In this document: positions 1 through 7,563 of the stretch, piece after piece | Numbering within the stretch: position 1 is the first letter of the stretch | Layout of the letters: every line of letters begins with the position of its first letter | Assembly (NCBI GenBank): GCA_003245525.1 | Contig: QKCY01000521.1 | Coordinates: forward strand, 1 to 46,587 | Reading direction: 5' to 3' | DNA from: Victivallales bacterium | GTDB taxonomy: Bacteria; Verrucomicrobiota; Lentisphaeria; Oligosphaerales; Lenti-02 | DNA length: 46,587 bases | Program-made: the position numbers and the translations under genes | Notes under the pieces: generated by a model | What the model was told of the DNA's origin: nothing | The model's database searches: none | What the model saw: only the letters and a program-made list of their open reading frames with translations

Positions 1-84
1 CGCCCCCAGGACGGGCTGAATGCCTTGCTGGTGAGCCTGGCCAGCGACGAGTCCGGTCGCACCGGCCAGAGGGTGGTGCTGTAG
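1..84 (+). CDS. 3' end of an unidentified gene (partial)
   Basis: The frame starting at base 1 is open and ends at a TAG at 82-84, giving the last 27 residues of a protein whose start lies outside the window. The tail reads ...LVSLASDESGRTGQRVVL. Codon use is GC-rich like its neighbours. It is followed by a hairpin and then a convergent gene on the other strand, which is what one expects at a true gene end. The tail is too short to name a family. Confidence 0.55.
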   Translation, partial: RPQDGLNALLVSLASDESGRTGQRVVL

Positions 85-85
85 C

Positions 86-138
86 CATTGCCCGGAGAAC
101 GAACTGGCGTGCACTGCGGGTTGGGCAATGCACGCCAG
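86..138. terminator. Overlapping hairpins between convergent genes, probable bidirectional terminator
   Basis: A perfect 10-bp inverted repeat pairs CTGGCGTGCA (104-113) with TGCACGCCAG (129-138) around a 15-nt loop. A second perfect 8-bp repeat pairs CATTGCCC (86-93) with GGGCAATG (123-130). The two stems share bases 129-130, so they compete at their edge. The position between two convergent genes fits a shared terminator. There is no long T run, so termination efficiency is uncertain. Confidence 0.5.
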
Positions 139-160
139 GAGGGGAGGTATAGGGGGATAG

Positions 161-1183
161 CTAGGCTTCGGGGAGCAGTCGCGCCCGGACGGCCTGCATC
201 TCGGTCTCGATGCCGGAGCACAGGTCGGCCAGGATGTCGGCGACGGACTCCTCGCGGCTGACCAGGCCGACGGACTGGCCGGCCATGAGGGAGCCCTTGT
301 CAATGTCGCCTTCCTGGACGGCCCGGCGGAGGGCACCCATCCAGAAGCGTTCCACTTCAAGCTGGGCGGCTTCGCGGTGGATGGTCCCGGCGTCGAGCTG
401 GGCGATGAGGTCGAGCTGGAGACGGGCGAAGTCCTCAAGTCCGGCGTTGCGCAGGGCGCGGACGGCCACGACGGGAAGACGGCTGTCGAACTGGGGAGTC
501 GAGACGGCGTCGCGGGCGTTGGCCTTGCGGAACTTCTCCTTGAAGCGGGCATGGGCGCAGCTCTCGGTGGCCACGGCGAACCGGGTCCCCAACTGGACGC
601 CCGCCGCCCCCATCAGGAACATATGCGCGCACATGCGGCCGGTGGCGATGCCACCCGCCACGAAGACCGGCACCTGGGGGACCTCGAACAGCACCTGCTG
701 GAGGAGCACCGTCAGGCTCACATGGCCCACATGGCCGCCCGCTTCCATGCCTTCCAGCACCAGGGCGTCCGCGCCGTAGCGGATCATGCGCTGGGCAATG
801 GACAGGGTGGAGGCGAAACAGAGCACCTTGGCGCCCAGTTCCTTCATCATCTCCACCTGCCGGGCGTTCGGGAAGCTGCCCGCGAAGACCACGTACTGGG
901 GCCGCAGCTTGCAGACGACCTCCAACTGTTCCTCGAAGGCGGGAGCGATGGTGACCAGATTGACCGCGAAGGGCCGGTCGGTCAGTTCGCGGGTCTTCAG
1001 AATCTCGGCCTCAAGGATGGCGGCCGGGGAGTTGCCGCCCGCCAGGCAGCCAAAACCGCCGGCATTGGCCACGGCGGACACCAACTGGGCGTTGCTGATC
1101 CACGTCATGCCGCCGCAGAGAATCGGGGTCTCGACGCCAAGGAATTCGCGTCCGCGAGCGAAGTATCGGTCGGAAATCTGCAT
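161..1183 (-). CDS. FabK-like enoyl-ACP reductase II / nitronate monooxygenase family flavoprotein
   Basis: The 340-residue protein is an FMN-dependent TIM-barrel enzyme of the NMO/FabK family. Visible features are the N-terminal GG-rich segment (ISNAQLVSAVANAGGFG, about 29-45), the active-site histidine motif EGMEAGGHVGH (His151), the phosphate-binding AGGIATG (175-181) followed by GTRF (199-202), and a C-terminal stretch MAGQSVGLVSREES that strongly resembles FabK, the enoyl-acyl carrier protein reductase of fatty acid synthesis in some Firmicutes. The FabK-like C-terminus favours fatty acid synthesis over nitronate oxidation, but family members are hard to separate by eye. The start has AGGA 8 nt upstream and lies 7 bp after the phosphofructokinase stop, so the two are probably co-transcribed. 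Confidence 0.82.
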   Translation of the reverse strand: MQISDRYFARGREFLGVETPILCGGMTWISNAQLVSAVANAGGFGCLAGGNSPAAILEAEILKTRELTDRPFAVNLVTIAPAFEEQLEVVCKLRPQYVVFAGSFPNARQVEMMKELGAKVLCFASTLSIAQRMIRYGADALVLEGMEAGGHVGHVSLTVLLQQVLFEVPQVPVFVAGGIATGRMCAHMFLMGAAGVQLGTRFAVATESCAHARFKEKFRKANARDAVSTPQFDSRLPVVAVRALRNAGLEDFARLQLDLIAQLDAGTIHREAAQLEVERFWMGALRRAVQEGDIDKGSLMAGQSVGLVSREESVADILADLCSGIETEMQAVRARLLPEA

Positions 1184-1190
1184 GTGATTC

Positions 1191-2540
1191 CTATTCTGCT
1201 TTCGGATGGAAGTATTCCTCCTGGCGAGTCACCATGAGGACACTCTGCCAGAGCTGGTCTCTGGGATTGATCTTCCGCCGGTCCCGGACCGCGAGGGGAA
1301 TGGGAACGGCCACGAAGTGGTTGTGCCAGTCGCCGACCACCACGTCGGTCATGCCGGCCATGGCCACATGGATGGCGTTCTGGGCCAGGTGGAGGCAGAA
1401 GACCGCGTCCGTGCCCTGGGCCGGCACCGAACGGATCATGTAGCTGGGATCGAAGTACTTGACCGTGTGGTCGATATTGCGGGCGGCGAGGTACTGGGTG
1501 AAACGGTCCTTCAGGTAGAGGCCGATGTCCTTGTGGAGCTGGTTGCCGGAGGCGTCTTTTCCCGCCTCGCCCTCCAGCAGATCCTGCCCGGCTCCCTCGG
1601 CCACCACGACCACGGCATGGTGCTTGCCCTTGGCGAGGAGGCGGCGCTCAAGCGCTGCCAGCAGGCCGTGCTCGCCCTCCATTTCGAACTTCACCTCGGG
1701 GACGAGGCAGAAGTTCACCACCGAGTTGGCCAAGGTGGCGCTGGCGGCGATGAAGCCGGAGTCGCGGCCCATGAGGCGGACCAGACCGATGCCGTTGCGG
1801 GCGCCCTTGGCCTCGTTGTGGGCGCAACCGATGGCGGGGGCGGCATGGTAGATGGCCGTCTCGTAGCCGAAGGTGCGCTCCATGAAGTTGAGGTCGTTGT
1901 CGATGGTCTTCGGCACGCCGACCACGCTGATGCGGAGGTTGCGGCGGTTGACTTCCTTGACAATGTCATGGGCGCAGCGCTGGGTGCCGTCGCCGCCGAT
2001 GGTGATGAGCACGTTGATGTTGTGCCGTTCCAGGGCGCGCACCATGATGTCCTCGGGCTGCTGGCCGCGGGAGGAACCCAGGATGGAGCCGCCGGTTTCG
2101 TGGATCGAATCCACGATCTCGGGCGTCAGCATGATGGGCTCGTAGCCGAACTTGGGGTTCAGGCCGCGGAAGCCGTAGGGGATGCCGAAAATGGTGCGGA
2201 CCCCGTAGTTGCACCACAGGGTGTTGACCAGGGCCTTGATCACATCGTTGAGGCCGGGGCAAATCCCGCCGCAGGTGACGATGCCGACCCGGGTCCAGGC
2301 AGGATCATGGTAGAGCTTCTGGCGCGGGCCCGCCGGGACAAACGCGGGTGGTTCCACGCCAGCCTTGATCAGGGAACTGATCTTGCGGACATCGGAGAAC
2401 AGGGAGATGCGCTCTTTCTCGTCGGCGTAGGCGACCTCGCCCAAGGGCGAGTCCACAGTTTGCTCGCCGAGATGGGTGACCTCGAAACTGTCGTTGTTGT
2501 TGGCGATTTCTTCGACGGAGGCGTTCAACAGTCTATACAT
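1191..2540 (-). CDS. 6-phosphofructokinase, TP0108/plant-type
   Basis: This cytosolic glycolytic enzyme phosphorylates fructose 6-phosphate. Key motifs, numbered from the chosen start, are VTCGGICPGLN (89-99), GGDGT (182-186), PKTIDND (210-216) and MGRDSGF (257-263). In the PFK family a Gly in GGDG allows ATP binding, whereas pyrophosphate enzymes usually have GGDD; the Lys in PKTIDND is shared with plant ATP-PFKs and the TP0108 group. I therefore infer ATP rather than PPi as donor, with caution. I chose the ATG at 2540 (MYRLLNAS), 449 residues, because it fits the family's length. An in-frame ATG at 2642 would add 34 unconserved residues. It follows a glycosyltransferase and precedes the FabK-like gene. 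Confidence 0.88.
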   Translation of the reverse strand: MYRLLNASVEEIANNNDSFEVTHLGEQTVDSPLGEVAYADEKERISLFSDVRKISSLIKAGVEPPAFVPAGPRQKLYHDPAWTRVGIVTCGGICPGLNDVIKALVNTLWCNYGVRTIFGIPYGFRGLNPKFGYEPIMLTPEIVDSIHETGGSILGSSRGQQPEDIMVRALERHNINVLITIGGDGTQRCAHDIVKEVNRRNLRISVVGVPKTIDNDLNFMERTFGYETAIYHAAPAIGCAHNEAKGARNGIGLVRLMGRDSGFIAASATLANSVVNFCLVPEVKFEMEGEHGLLAALERRLLAKGKHHAVVVVAEGAGQDLLEGEAGKDASGNQLHKDIGLYLKDRFTQYLAARNIDHTVKYFDPSYMIRSVPAQGTDAVFCLHLAQNAIHVAMAGMTDVVVGDWHNHFVAVPIPLAVRDRRKINPRDQLWQSVLMVTRQEEYFHPKAE

Positions 2541-2669
2541 GGCGCGTGCATTCCTAGTGGCTCCCCGCTCCAAAAAGCGGAGCCGTTGCCCCTCGCTGGC
2601 AAGCCCGTAATTTGCTTCCCCGAAGAGGAGGTTGCAAACCATGCCGATTCTTCGGCAACCGGAAGAACC

Positions 2670-3824
2670 CTAGACCCCGGCGGTGACGAAACGGTTCCGG
2701 CAGTCTTCGTAGAAGGTGAGATTCCGGTCCAGAATCCGCTCCGGCGAGAAGGCGGTCCGGGCTTTGCGCATGGCGGCCTGGCCCAGGCGTTCGGCAAACT
2801 CGGGATCGGACAGCAGGCGCAGCAGCGCGTCGGCGATCAGATCGGGTTCGTGGGGATTGACGAGCAGTCCTTCCTGCTCGTGACGAATCAGCTCCGGGCC
2901 ACTGCCGTACTGGGTGAAGACGAGGGGGCACCCGCACCACATGGCTTCGGCCGCCGCCATGCCGAACGCCTCGTAATGCGAAGGCAGCACCGCTGCGCTG
3001 GCCTGGCTGTAGGCCCGCGCAAGCTCCTGGCGGGGAACATGGCCGAGAATCTCGACGCCCAGATCGGCCGGCGACCGCAGGAAGTCCCTGATCCAGTCGC
3101 TGACCAGGGCGCCTGTCCGCATTCGGCTGTCCCGGCCATACAGGTGGAGACGGGCGTCGGGAACCTGTCGGCGGACGCGCGCCCAGACCCGGACCAGTTC
3201 GCAGATGCCTTTCGGTTCGATCAGCCCGCCCGCATAGACCACGGTCGGCGGGGGGGCTGGCTGACGAGACACGTCACCAAGGCCGGAGACCGGATTGGGG
3301 ATGACCGTGTAGTCCCGGGACTCGCAGAGAAGCCGATGGGTCACCACATGCCCCACCGACTCGCTTACGGCACAGAGAAAGTCGGCTCGTAGCGCCGCAC
3401 GGCGCTCGAACCATCGAGAGACCACGGGCGGCAGGGGCGACACGGGCGAAAGGCGAATGGCACAGGTGCCATGGATACGGACGACGACCGGCACCGGCAG
3501 GGGGCCCCAGCCAGCGACCAACCCCCGCCCGAGGGGAGCGTCCACCACGTCGATCTCGCCCTTCCTGGCCCAGGCGCGCACCTGCCGCCAGAGCTGGTGG
3601 CGCGCCCAGATTCCCCCGCCCCGGAAGAAGGGAACAGGGAGGCGATAGATGGTGACTCCATCCCGCTCTTCCTGTAGTGGCTCCGAACTGCCCCGTTCCC
3701 GGAGGCCGACGACGCGGACTTCATGCCCTGCTGCCGCCAAACCCTCGGCCAACGACTGCGTAACGACCCCTTCGCCGCCGGCGAGACTTGGTCCGTATTC
3801 GCAGGAGAGGAAACAGATTTTCAT
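2670..3824 (-). CDS. GT4-family glycosyltransferase
   Basis: A GT-B fold glycosyltransferase of 384 residues. The N-terminus MKICFLSCEYGPSLAGGEG is the typical first strand plus glycine loop of family GT4. The C-terminal half has VVYAGGLIEPKGI, the nucleotide-sugar domain start, and the retaining-enzyme E-x7-E motif EAFGMAAAE with Glu285 and Glu293. It probably transfers a sugar from a nucleotide donor to a glycan or lipid at the inner face of the membrane; the acceptor is unknown. An in-frame ATG at 3944 would add 40 residues, but those do not look like GT4 sequence and would overlap the divergent gene. There is no clear ribosome-binding site before either start. Confidence 0.85.
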   Translation of the reverse strand: MKICFLSCEYGPSLAGGEGVVTQSLAEGLAAAGHEVRVVGLRERGSSEPLQEERDGVTIYRLPVPFFRGGGIWARHQLWRQVRAWARKGEIDVVDAPLGRGLVAGWGPLPVPVVVRIHGTCAIRLSPVSPLPPVVSRWFERRAALRADFLCAVSESVGHVVTHRLLCESRDYTVIPNPVSGLGDVSRQPAPPPTVVYAGGLIEPKGICELVRVWARVRRQVPDARLHLYGRDSRMRTGALVSDWIRDFLRSPADLGVEILGHVPRQELARAYSQASAAVLPSHYEAFGMAAAEAMWCGCPLVFTQYGSGPELIRHEQEGLLVNPHEPDLIADALLRLLSDPEFAERLGQAAMRKARTAFSPERILDRNLTFYEDCRNRFVTAGV

Positions 3825-3923
3825 AGGCTCGCGGGTGAGGTGCGGAGGGGAGGAATAGGGAGTAACGTACTTCGACCCTGCGTCGGTCGCCACGCTTTCC
3901 GCCCAAGAGGATACAATTCCTGG

Positions 3924-5492
3924 ATGCTTTGCCGTCGCTGCCATGGCTTTTTCTCTGTTGGCCGGGACCGGTCAGCGCTGGGCGTGCTGCTAGCGGCTTG
4001 GCTGGCGGTGCACCTTCCCCTGTTCCGTCATCTGGGCACCTGGGTCGGTGACACGGGCAAGGAGTTCGGGGTTCCCCGCGATCTGCTGGCTGGTGCGCTT
4101 CTCTACCGCGACACGTTCTGGCCCTACGGTCCCTTCCCCCCTTATCTGAATGCCGGCCTGATGGCGGTGTTCGGCACCCACACCGATGTGCTGCTGGTGG
4201 TCGCGCGTCTCCTTGGTTTGGCGGTGTGCTTGGCGGCATACCGGCTGGTCCGCCGTTTTGCGGGACCGGGGCAGGCATTGTTGGCCGGGCTGGCGGTCTT
4301 GGTGTTCTCGACCACGTCGGGGCTGTTTGCCGTTCCGTACTCCTTCGCTACGCTTTGGTCCTGCCTGCTGGGGTTGGTGGGTATGGACTGCCTGCTGGCC
4401 GCTAACGGGGAGGGTGCCCCGCGCCGTTGGTTGCTTGCGGCCGGGGGTTGCGGCGCCCTGGTTCTCCTGGCCAAGTTCACGGTGTTCCTGCCGTTGGCGA
4501 TTCCCGCCTGTCTGTTGGTCTGGTACCGGGCGGACCGTTCCGGGAACCGGGTCCGTGCCCGGTTGGCACGGGGAGCCTGGTTCTTCCTTCCTGCCTTGCT
4601 GGTGGTGGTACCGGTCTATGGCTGGTTTCTCTGGCGGACAGGCTGGGACTCCTTCGCGATCCAGGCATTGGGCGGTTTCCATAGCCACAACATCCGCCAC
4701 GGGTTCTTCTATCACCTGCTCTGGCAGACCATGCGGGCGGCGGACGGCGGGTTGCGGGCGGTGGCGGCGGCCCTGCTGGTCTGGGGGGTGCTGGCCGTTG
4801 CCGGCTTGGGAATCCTTGCCTGGCTCGTGGCCTGGCGGCGAGGAAGGGCAGATGTCCCTTCCGCGTTGTTCCTGCTGTTCGCGCTGCTGAATCTGGGGCA
4901 GATGAACTCCACGTCCCATGTGCCCTATGTGTTTCCTGCCATTCTCGTTGCCGCGCTGTGGGCGGGAGCGGTTCTGGAACGGACCGGCGAGGTCCCCTGG
5001 TTGCGGATCGTGCGGTACGCTGTGGTTCTGGGCGTGTTGGCGGTGCCGGTGGTGCGTCTGCCCCTGGTTCTGGGCAAGCCGGTCCATATCGAGACCACCA
5101 CGGCTTCCCTCTGGTTTCCCGAGGTGCCCGGCCGGGCCCTGGCCAGGACGATCGATCTGGTCCAGAGCGAGTCCCCCCCCGGCGAACCCATCGGGATCAT
5201 GACCGGCCACGACTTCCTCTACCAGTTCCTCGACCGGCCCAACCGGTTGGGCTACTACTACACGCTCTACGAGCCCTTCTGGCGGCCCTGGGCGGAGGAA
5301 CGGTTTCTTGCCCGCTTCCGGGCCGCCCGTTTCCGGCTGCTGGTGACGAACCCGCACGAGTCGTTCACCTATGCCTACGTGCTCGATATTCCCGAGACCG
5401 AAAAGCGGATCAACGACCAGCTTTTCGCCGACTACGAGAAGATGACGGGCGACGATTGCCTGCCGTATATCGTCTGGCGTCGCCGCCCGTAG
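3924..5492 (+). CDS. GT-C type membrane glycosyltransferase (PMT/ArnT-like)
   Basis: The protein has 522 residues with about ten hydrophobic segments. Soon after the first membrane helix comes an acidic loop motif, VGDTGKEFG with Asp43, then ALLYRDTFWPYGPFPPY with Asp63. This arrangement is typical of GT-C enzymes that use polyprenyl-phosphate sugars on the outer side of the membrane. The C-terminal part is soluble. It lies back to back with the GT4 gene (99 bp between starts), so the two may belong to one cell-surface glycan pathway. The start at 3924 (MLCRRCHGFF) is preceded by AGAGGA about 13 nt upstream. Longer in-frame starts would run into the GT4 gene. Confidence 0.75.
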   Translation: MLCRRCHGFFSVGRDRSALGVLLAAWLAVHLPLFRHLGTWVGDTGKEFGVPRDLLAGALLYRDTFWPYGPFPPYLNAGLMAVFGTHTDVLLVVARLLGLAVCLAAYRLVRRFAGPGQALLAGLAVLVFSTTSGLFAVPYSFATLWSCLLGLVGMDCLLAANGEGAPRRWLLAAGGCGALVLLAKFTVFLPLAIPACLLVWYRADRSGNRVRARLARGAWFFLPALLVVVPVYGWFLWRTGWDSFAIQALGGFHSHNIRHGFFYHLLWQTMRAADGGLRAVAAALLVWGVLAVAGLGILAWLVAWRRGRADVPSALFLLFALLNLGQMNSTSHVPYVFPAILVAALWAGAVLERTGEVPWLRIVRYAVVLGVLAVPVVRLPLVLGKPVHIETTTASLWFPEVPGRALARTIDLVQSESPPGEPIGIMTGHDFLYQFLDRPNRLGYYYTLYEPFWRPWAEERFLARFRAARFRLLVTNPHESFTYAYVLDIPETEKRINDQLFADYEKMTGDDCLPYIVWRRRP

Positions 5493-5497
5493 TCGGG

Positions 5498-6775
5498 CTA
5501 CTTCAGGATGCGGTCGGGATCGATCCGGTCAAGCTGTCCGAAGACCTTCGCGATCCCCTCGGCGATGGACTCGGCGATCTCGGGACCGTTGGGGGCGCGG
5601 AGGGCCATGACCAGGGCGATGTAGCTGGCGCAATGCCGCCGGGCCACGGGGTAGTTGGCGGGGTCGTAGTCCACGCCCTCGTCGGCCCCGGGGATGGACC
5701 AAGGGAAGCCGCCGCCGTAGGCGTTCTTGGCCTGGAAGACGGTCATCTCGGGCAGGATGAAACGCTGCCACACGCTCGTAGGGATACCCTCGGCATTGAG
5801 CGCCCGATTCACCGCGTCGCGGAAACGGACTTGGCTGCCGGTCCAGCCAATGGCGGCGAAGTCGATGCGGAGATTGTAGTTGTACCAGTTGTGCGTATGC
5901 CCATCGGGCTCGGTGGGGAGGATCAGGCCGGGAGTGCTGGGCAGGCGGCGGTTGAGTACGGCGGCGTTGGCCAAGAGGTTCGCGAAGTGGTGGGGGTACT
6001 TTTCCAACTGGGCGCGGGCGAAGGCGGCGGTGATCTCGTTGTTGCGATACATCCAGCCCAGGGCGTAGGCGTGGTAGTCGCGCGACTCCTCGGGCCGCCG
6101 GGTCTCGCCGAAGCTCCACAGGCTGCAGGCGTTGCGGTAGACTTCCTCGTCGTTGGTGACGAACATCCCGCCCTCGCCGCAGCACATGCATTTGTTCTGG
6201 TTGAAGGAGAAGGCGGCGGCATCGCCGAACGTTCCCACCTTCCGCCCGTCGAACAGGGCGCCGTGGGCCTGGCAGCAGTCCTCGATCACCTTCAGGTTGT
6301 GCTTGCGGGCCACCGCCATGAGCTGATCGAAGTCGAGGGCCAGACCGTGCAGGTTCACGGCCACGATGGCCTTGGTGCGCGGCGTGATGGCCGCCTCGAT
6401 CTTGGCTATGTCCATGTTGATGGTGGCGAAATCGATGTCGACAAAGATCGGGATGGCATTGTGGTGCAGGATGCAGGTGGCGCTGGAGCTCCAGGTGTAG
6501 GCGGTCACCAGCACGTGGTCGCCCGCGCCGACCCCGCAGCCGACCAGCCCCATGTGCAGGGCGGCCGTGCCGCTGTTGGTGAAGATGGCATAGCGGTTGC
6601 CGTTCCACTCGGCGAACTCGCGCTCAAGGGCGATGCTGTGGTCCCCTCGCGCCTGCTTCTCGGCATGGAGGGCGTTCAGCACCAACTCCTCGTCGCGCTG
6701 GTCCACCGGCGGCCAGGGCTGGATGCGGCTGGGATCAAGGGTCCTGGGACCACCGTAGATGGCGAGTTCGCTCAT
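5498..6775 (-). CDS. DegT/DnrJ/EryC1/StrS-family PLP aminotransferase
   Basis: A fold-type I PLP-dependent enzyme of 425 residues. SGTAALHMGL binds the cofactor phosphate, IEDCCQAHGA carries the Asp that pairs with the pyridine nitrogen (Asp166), and FSFNQNKCMCCGEGG carries the Schiff-base lysine (Lys195). Relatives aminate keto sugars for surface polysaccharides or antibiotics, or dehydrate sugars. With two glycosyltransferases next door, formation of a surface amino sugar is a reasonable inference, although PVC genomes hold many members of unknown substrate. The ATG at 6775 (MSELAIYGG) has GGAGA 8 nt upstream, so I prefer it to the in-frame ATG at 6829. The stop is 5 bp from the convergent GT-C stop, with no room for a separate terminator. 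Confidence 0.88.
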   Translation of the reverse strand: MSELAIYGGPRTLDPSRIQPWPPVDQRDEELVLNALHAEKQARGDHSIALEREFAEWNGNRYAIFTNSGTAALHMGLVGCGVGAGDHVLVTAYTWSSSATCILHHNAIPIFVDIDFATINMDIAKIEAAITPRTKAIVAVNLHGLALDFDQLMAVARKHNLKVIEDCCQAHGALFDGRKVGTFGDAAAFSFNQNKCMCCGEGGMFVTNDEEVYRNACSLWSFGETRRPEESRDYHAYALGWMYRNNEITAAFARAQLEKYPHHFANLLANAAVLNRRLPSTPGLILPTEPDGHTHNWYNYNLRIDFAAIGWTGSQVRFRDAVNRALNAEGIPTSVWQRFILPEMTVFQAKNAYGGGFPWSIPGADEGVDYDPANYPVARRHCASYIALVMALRAPNGPEIAESIAEGIAKVFGQLDRIDPDRILK

Positions 6776-6834
6776 CGGAATCGTCTCCGTGGGATGGGGT
6801 TGCGGCCTGACACGTCGTGGCCTTTCCATACCAG

Positions 6835-6849
6835 ATGCCGCGTCGGCAT
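6835..6849. promoter_or_regulatory. Short palindrome in the aminotransferase/HD hydrolase divergent promoter region
   Basis: ATGCCG-CGT-CGGCAT is a perfect 6-bp palindrome with a 3-nt centre, lying 60 bp before the aminotransferase start and 116 bp before the HD hydrolase start. It could be a repressor operator for either gene. I found no convincing -35/-10 pair nearby on either strand, so this is only a candidate. Confidence 0.25.
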
Positions 6850-6964
6850 GCCCTCCGCCAGGCCCGTTTCGGACAACAAATTGCCAAAGCGGGTAGGATG
6901 TTGCGCCAGCCGGAGGGCGGGTGCCGTGCTATGGTGCTAGCCACTAGTCGAAGGAGACTGACCG

Positions 6965-7549
6965 ATGCCGCACGTCCCGACCCGCGCCGAAGCCTGGGAA
7001 CTGGTTACGACTCATACCGAGTCCGAGTCTCTGCTCGGCCACTACCTTGCCGTCGAAGCGGTGATGCGGCGGCTGGCCCGCCATTTCGGAGAGGACGAGG
7101 AGCAGTGGGGGGTAATCGGTCTGGCGCACGATCTCGACTGGGAACGCTGGCCCAAGGAACACTGCCGCAAGACCCGGGAACTGCTCCAGGCCGCCGATTG
7201 GCCGGAGGAGTATATCCGGGCCATCGAAGCCCACGGTTGGGGGCTTTGTACGGACGTGGAGCCGGTGAGCCGGTTGGAGAGGAGTCTCTATGCCATCGAT
7301 GAACTCACGGGGCTGGTGACGGCCTGTGCCTTGGTCCGCCCCTCGCGGAGCGTGCTCGATCTCAACGTGAAGTCGGTGCGCAAGAAGTGGAAGGTGCCGA
7401 GCTTCGCCGCCGGGGCGAACCGGGAGGTGATCCGGCAGGGGGCGGACCGGCTGGGGATGGAACTGGACGAGCTGATCGAACAGGTGATCCTCGGTATGCG
7501 CGAGGTGGCCGAGGCCATCGGTCTTGGCACCGGCGCGGTGGGCGAGTAG
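6965..7549 (+). CDS. HD-superfamily hydrolase (COG2316-like)
   Basis: A 194-residue cytosolic protein with the HD metal-binding signature: His26 in LLGHYLAVEAVM, His55-Asp56 in GLAHDLDWE and His90 in AIEAHGWG. The following segments LYAIDELTGLVTACALVRPS and KSFAAG-like VPSFAAGANRE match the compact HD proteins of COG2316, predicted phosphohydrolases of unknown substrate. AGGAGA sits 9 nt before the ATG. The gene ends 14 bp before the secreted glycosidase, so the two may be co-transcribed, but nothing else links their functions. Confidence 0.85.
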   Translation: MPHVPTRAEAWELVTTHTESESLLGHYLAVEAVMRRLARHFGEDEEQWGVIGLAHDLDWERWPKEHCRKTRELLQAADWPEEYIRAIEAHGWGLCTDVEPVSRLERSLYAIDELTGLVTACALVRPSRSVLDLNVKSVRKKWKVPSFAAGANREVIRQGADRLGMELDELIEQVILGMREVAEAIGLGTGAVGE

Positions 7550-7563
7550 CAGAGGGCAGGGCG

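Noticed and set aside
161-1183. Plain nitronate monooxygenase call
   Set aside because: The C-terminal MAGQSVGLVSREES block is closer to FabK, so I kept both possibilities and favour FabK-like.
2541-2642. Longer phosphofructokinase N-terminus
   Set aside because: The extra 34 residues do not resemble the family and the segment looks like an intergenic leader with a T-rich hairpin loop; kept only as an alternative.
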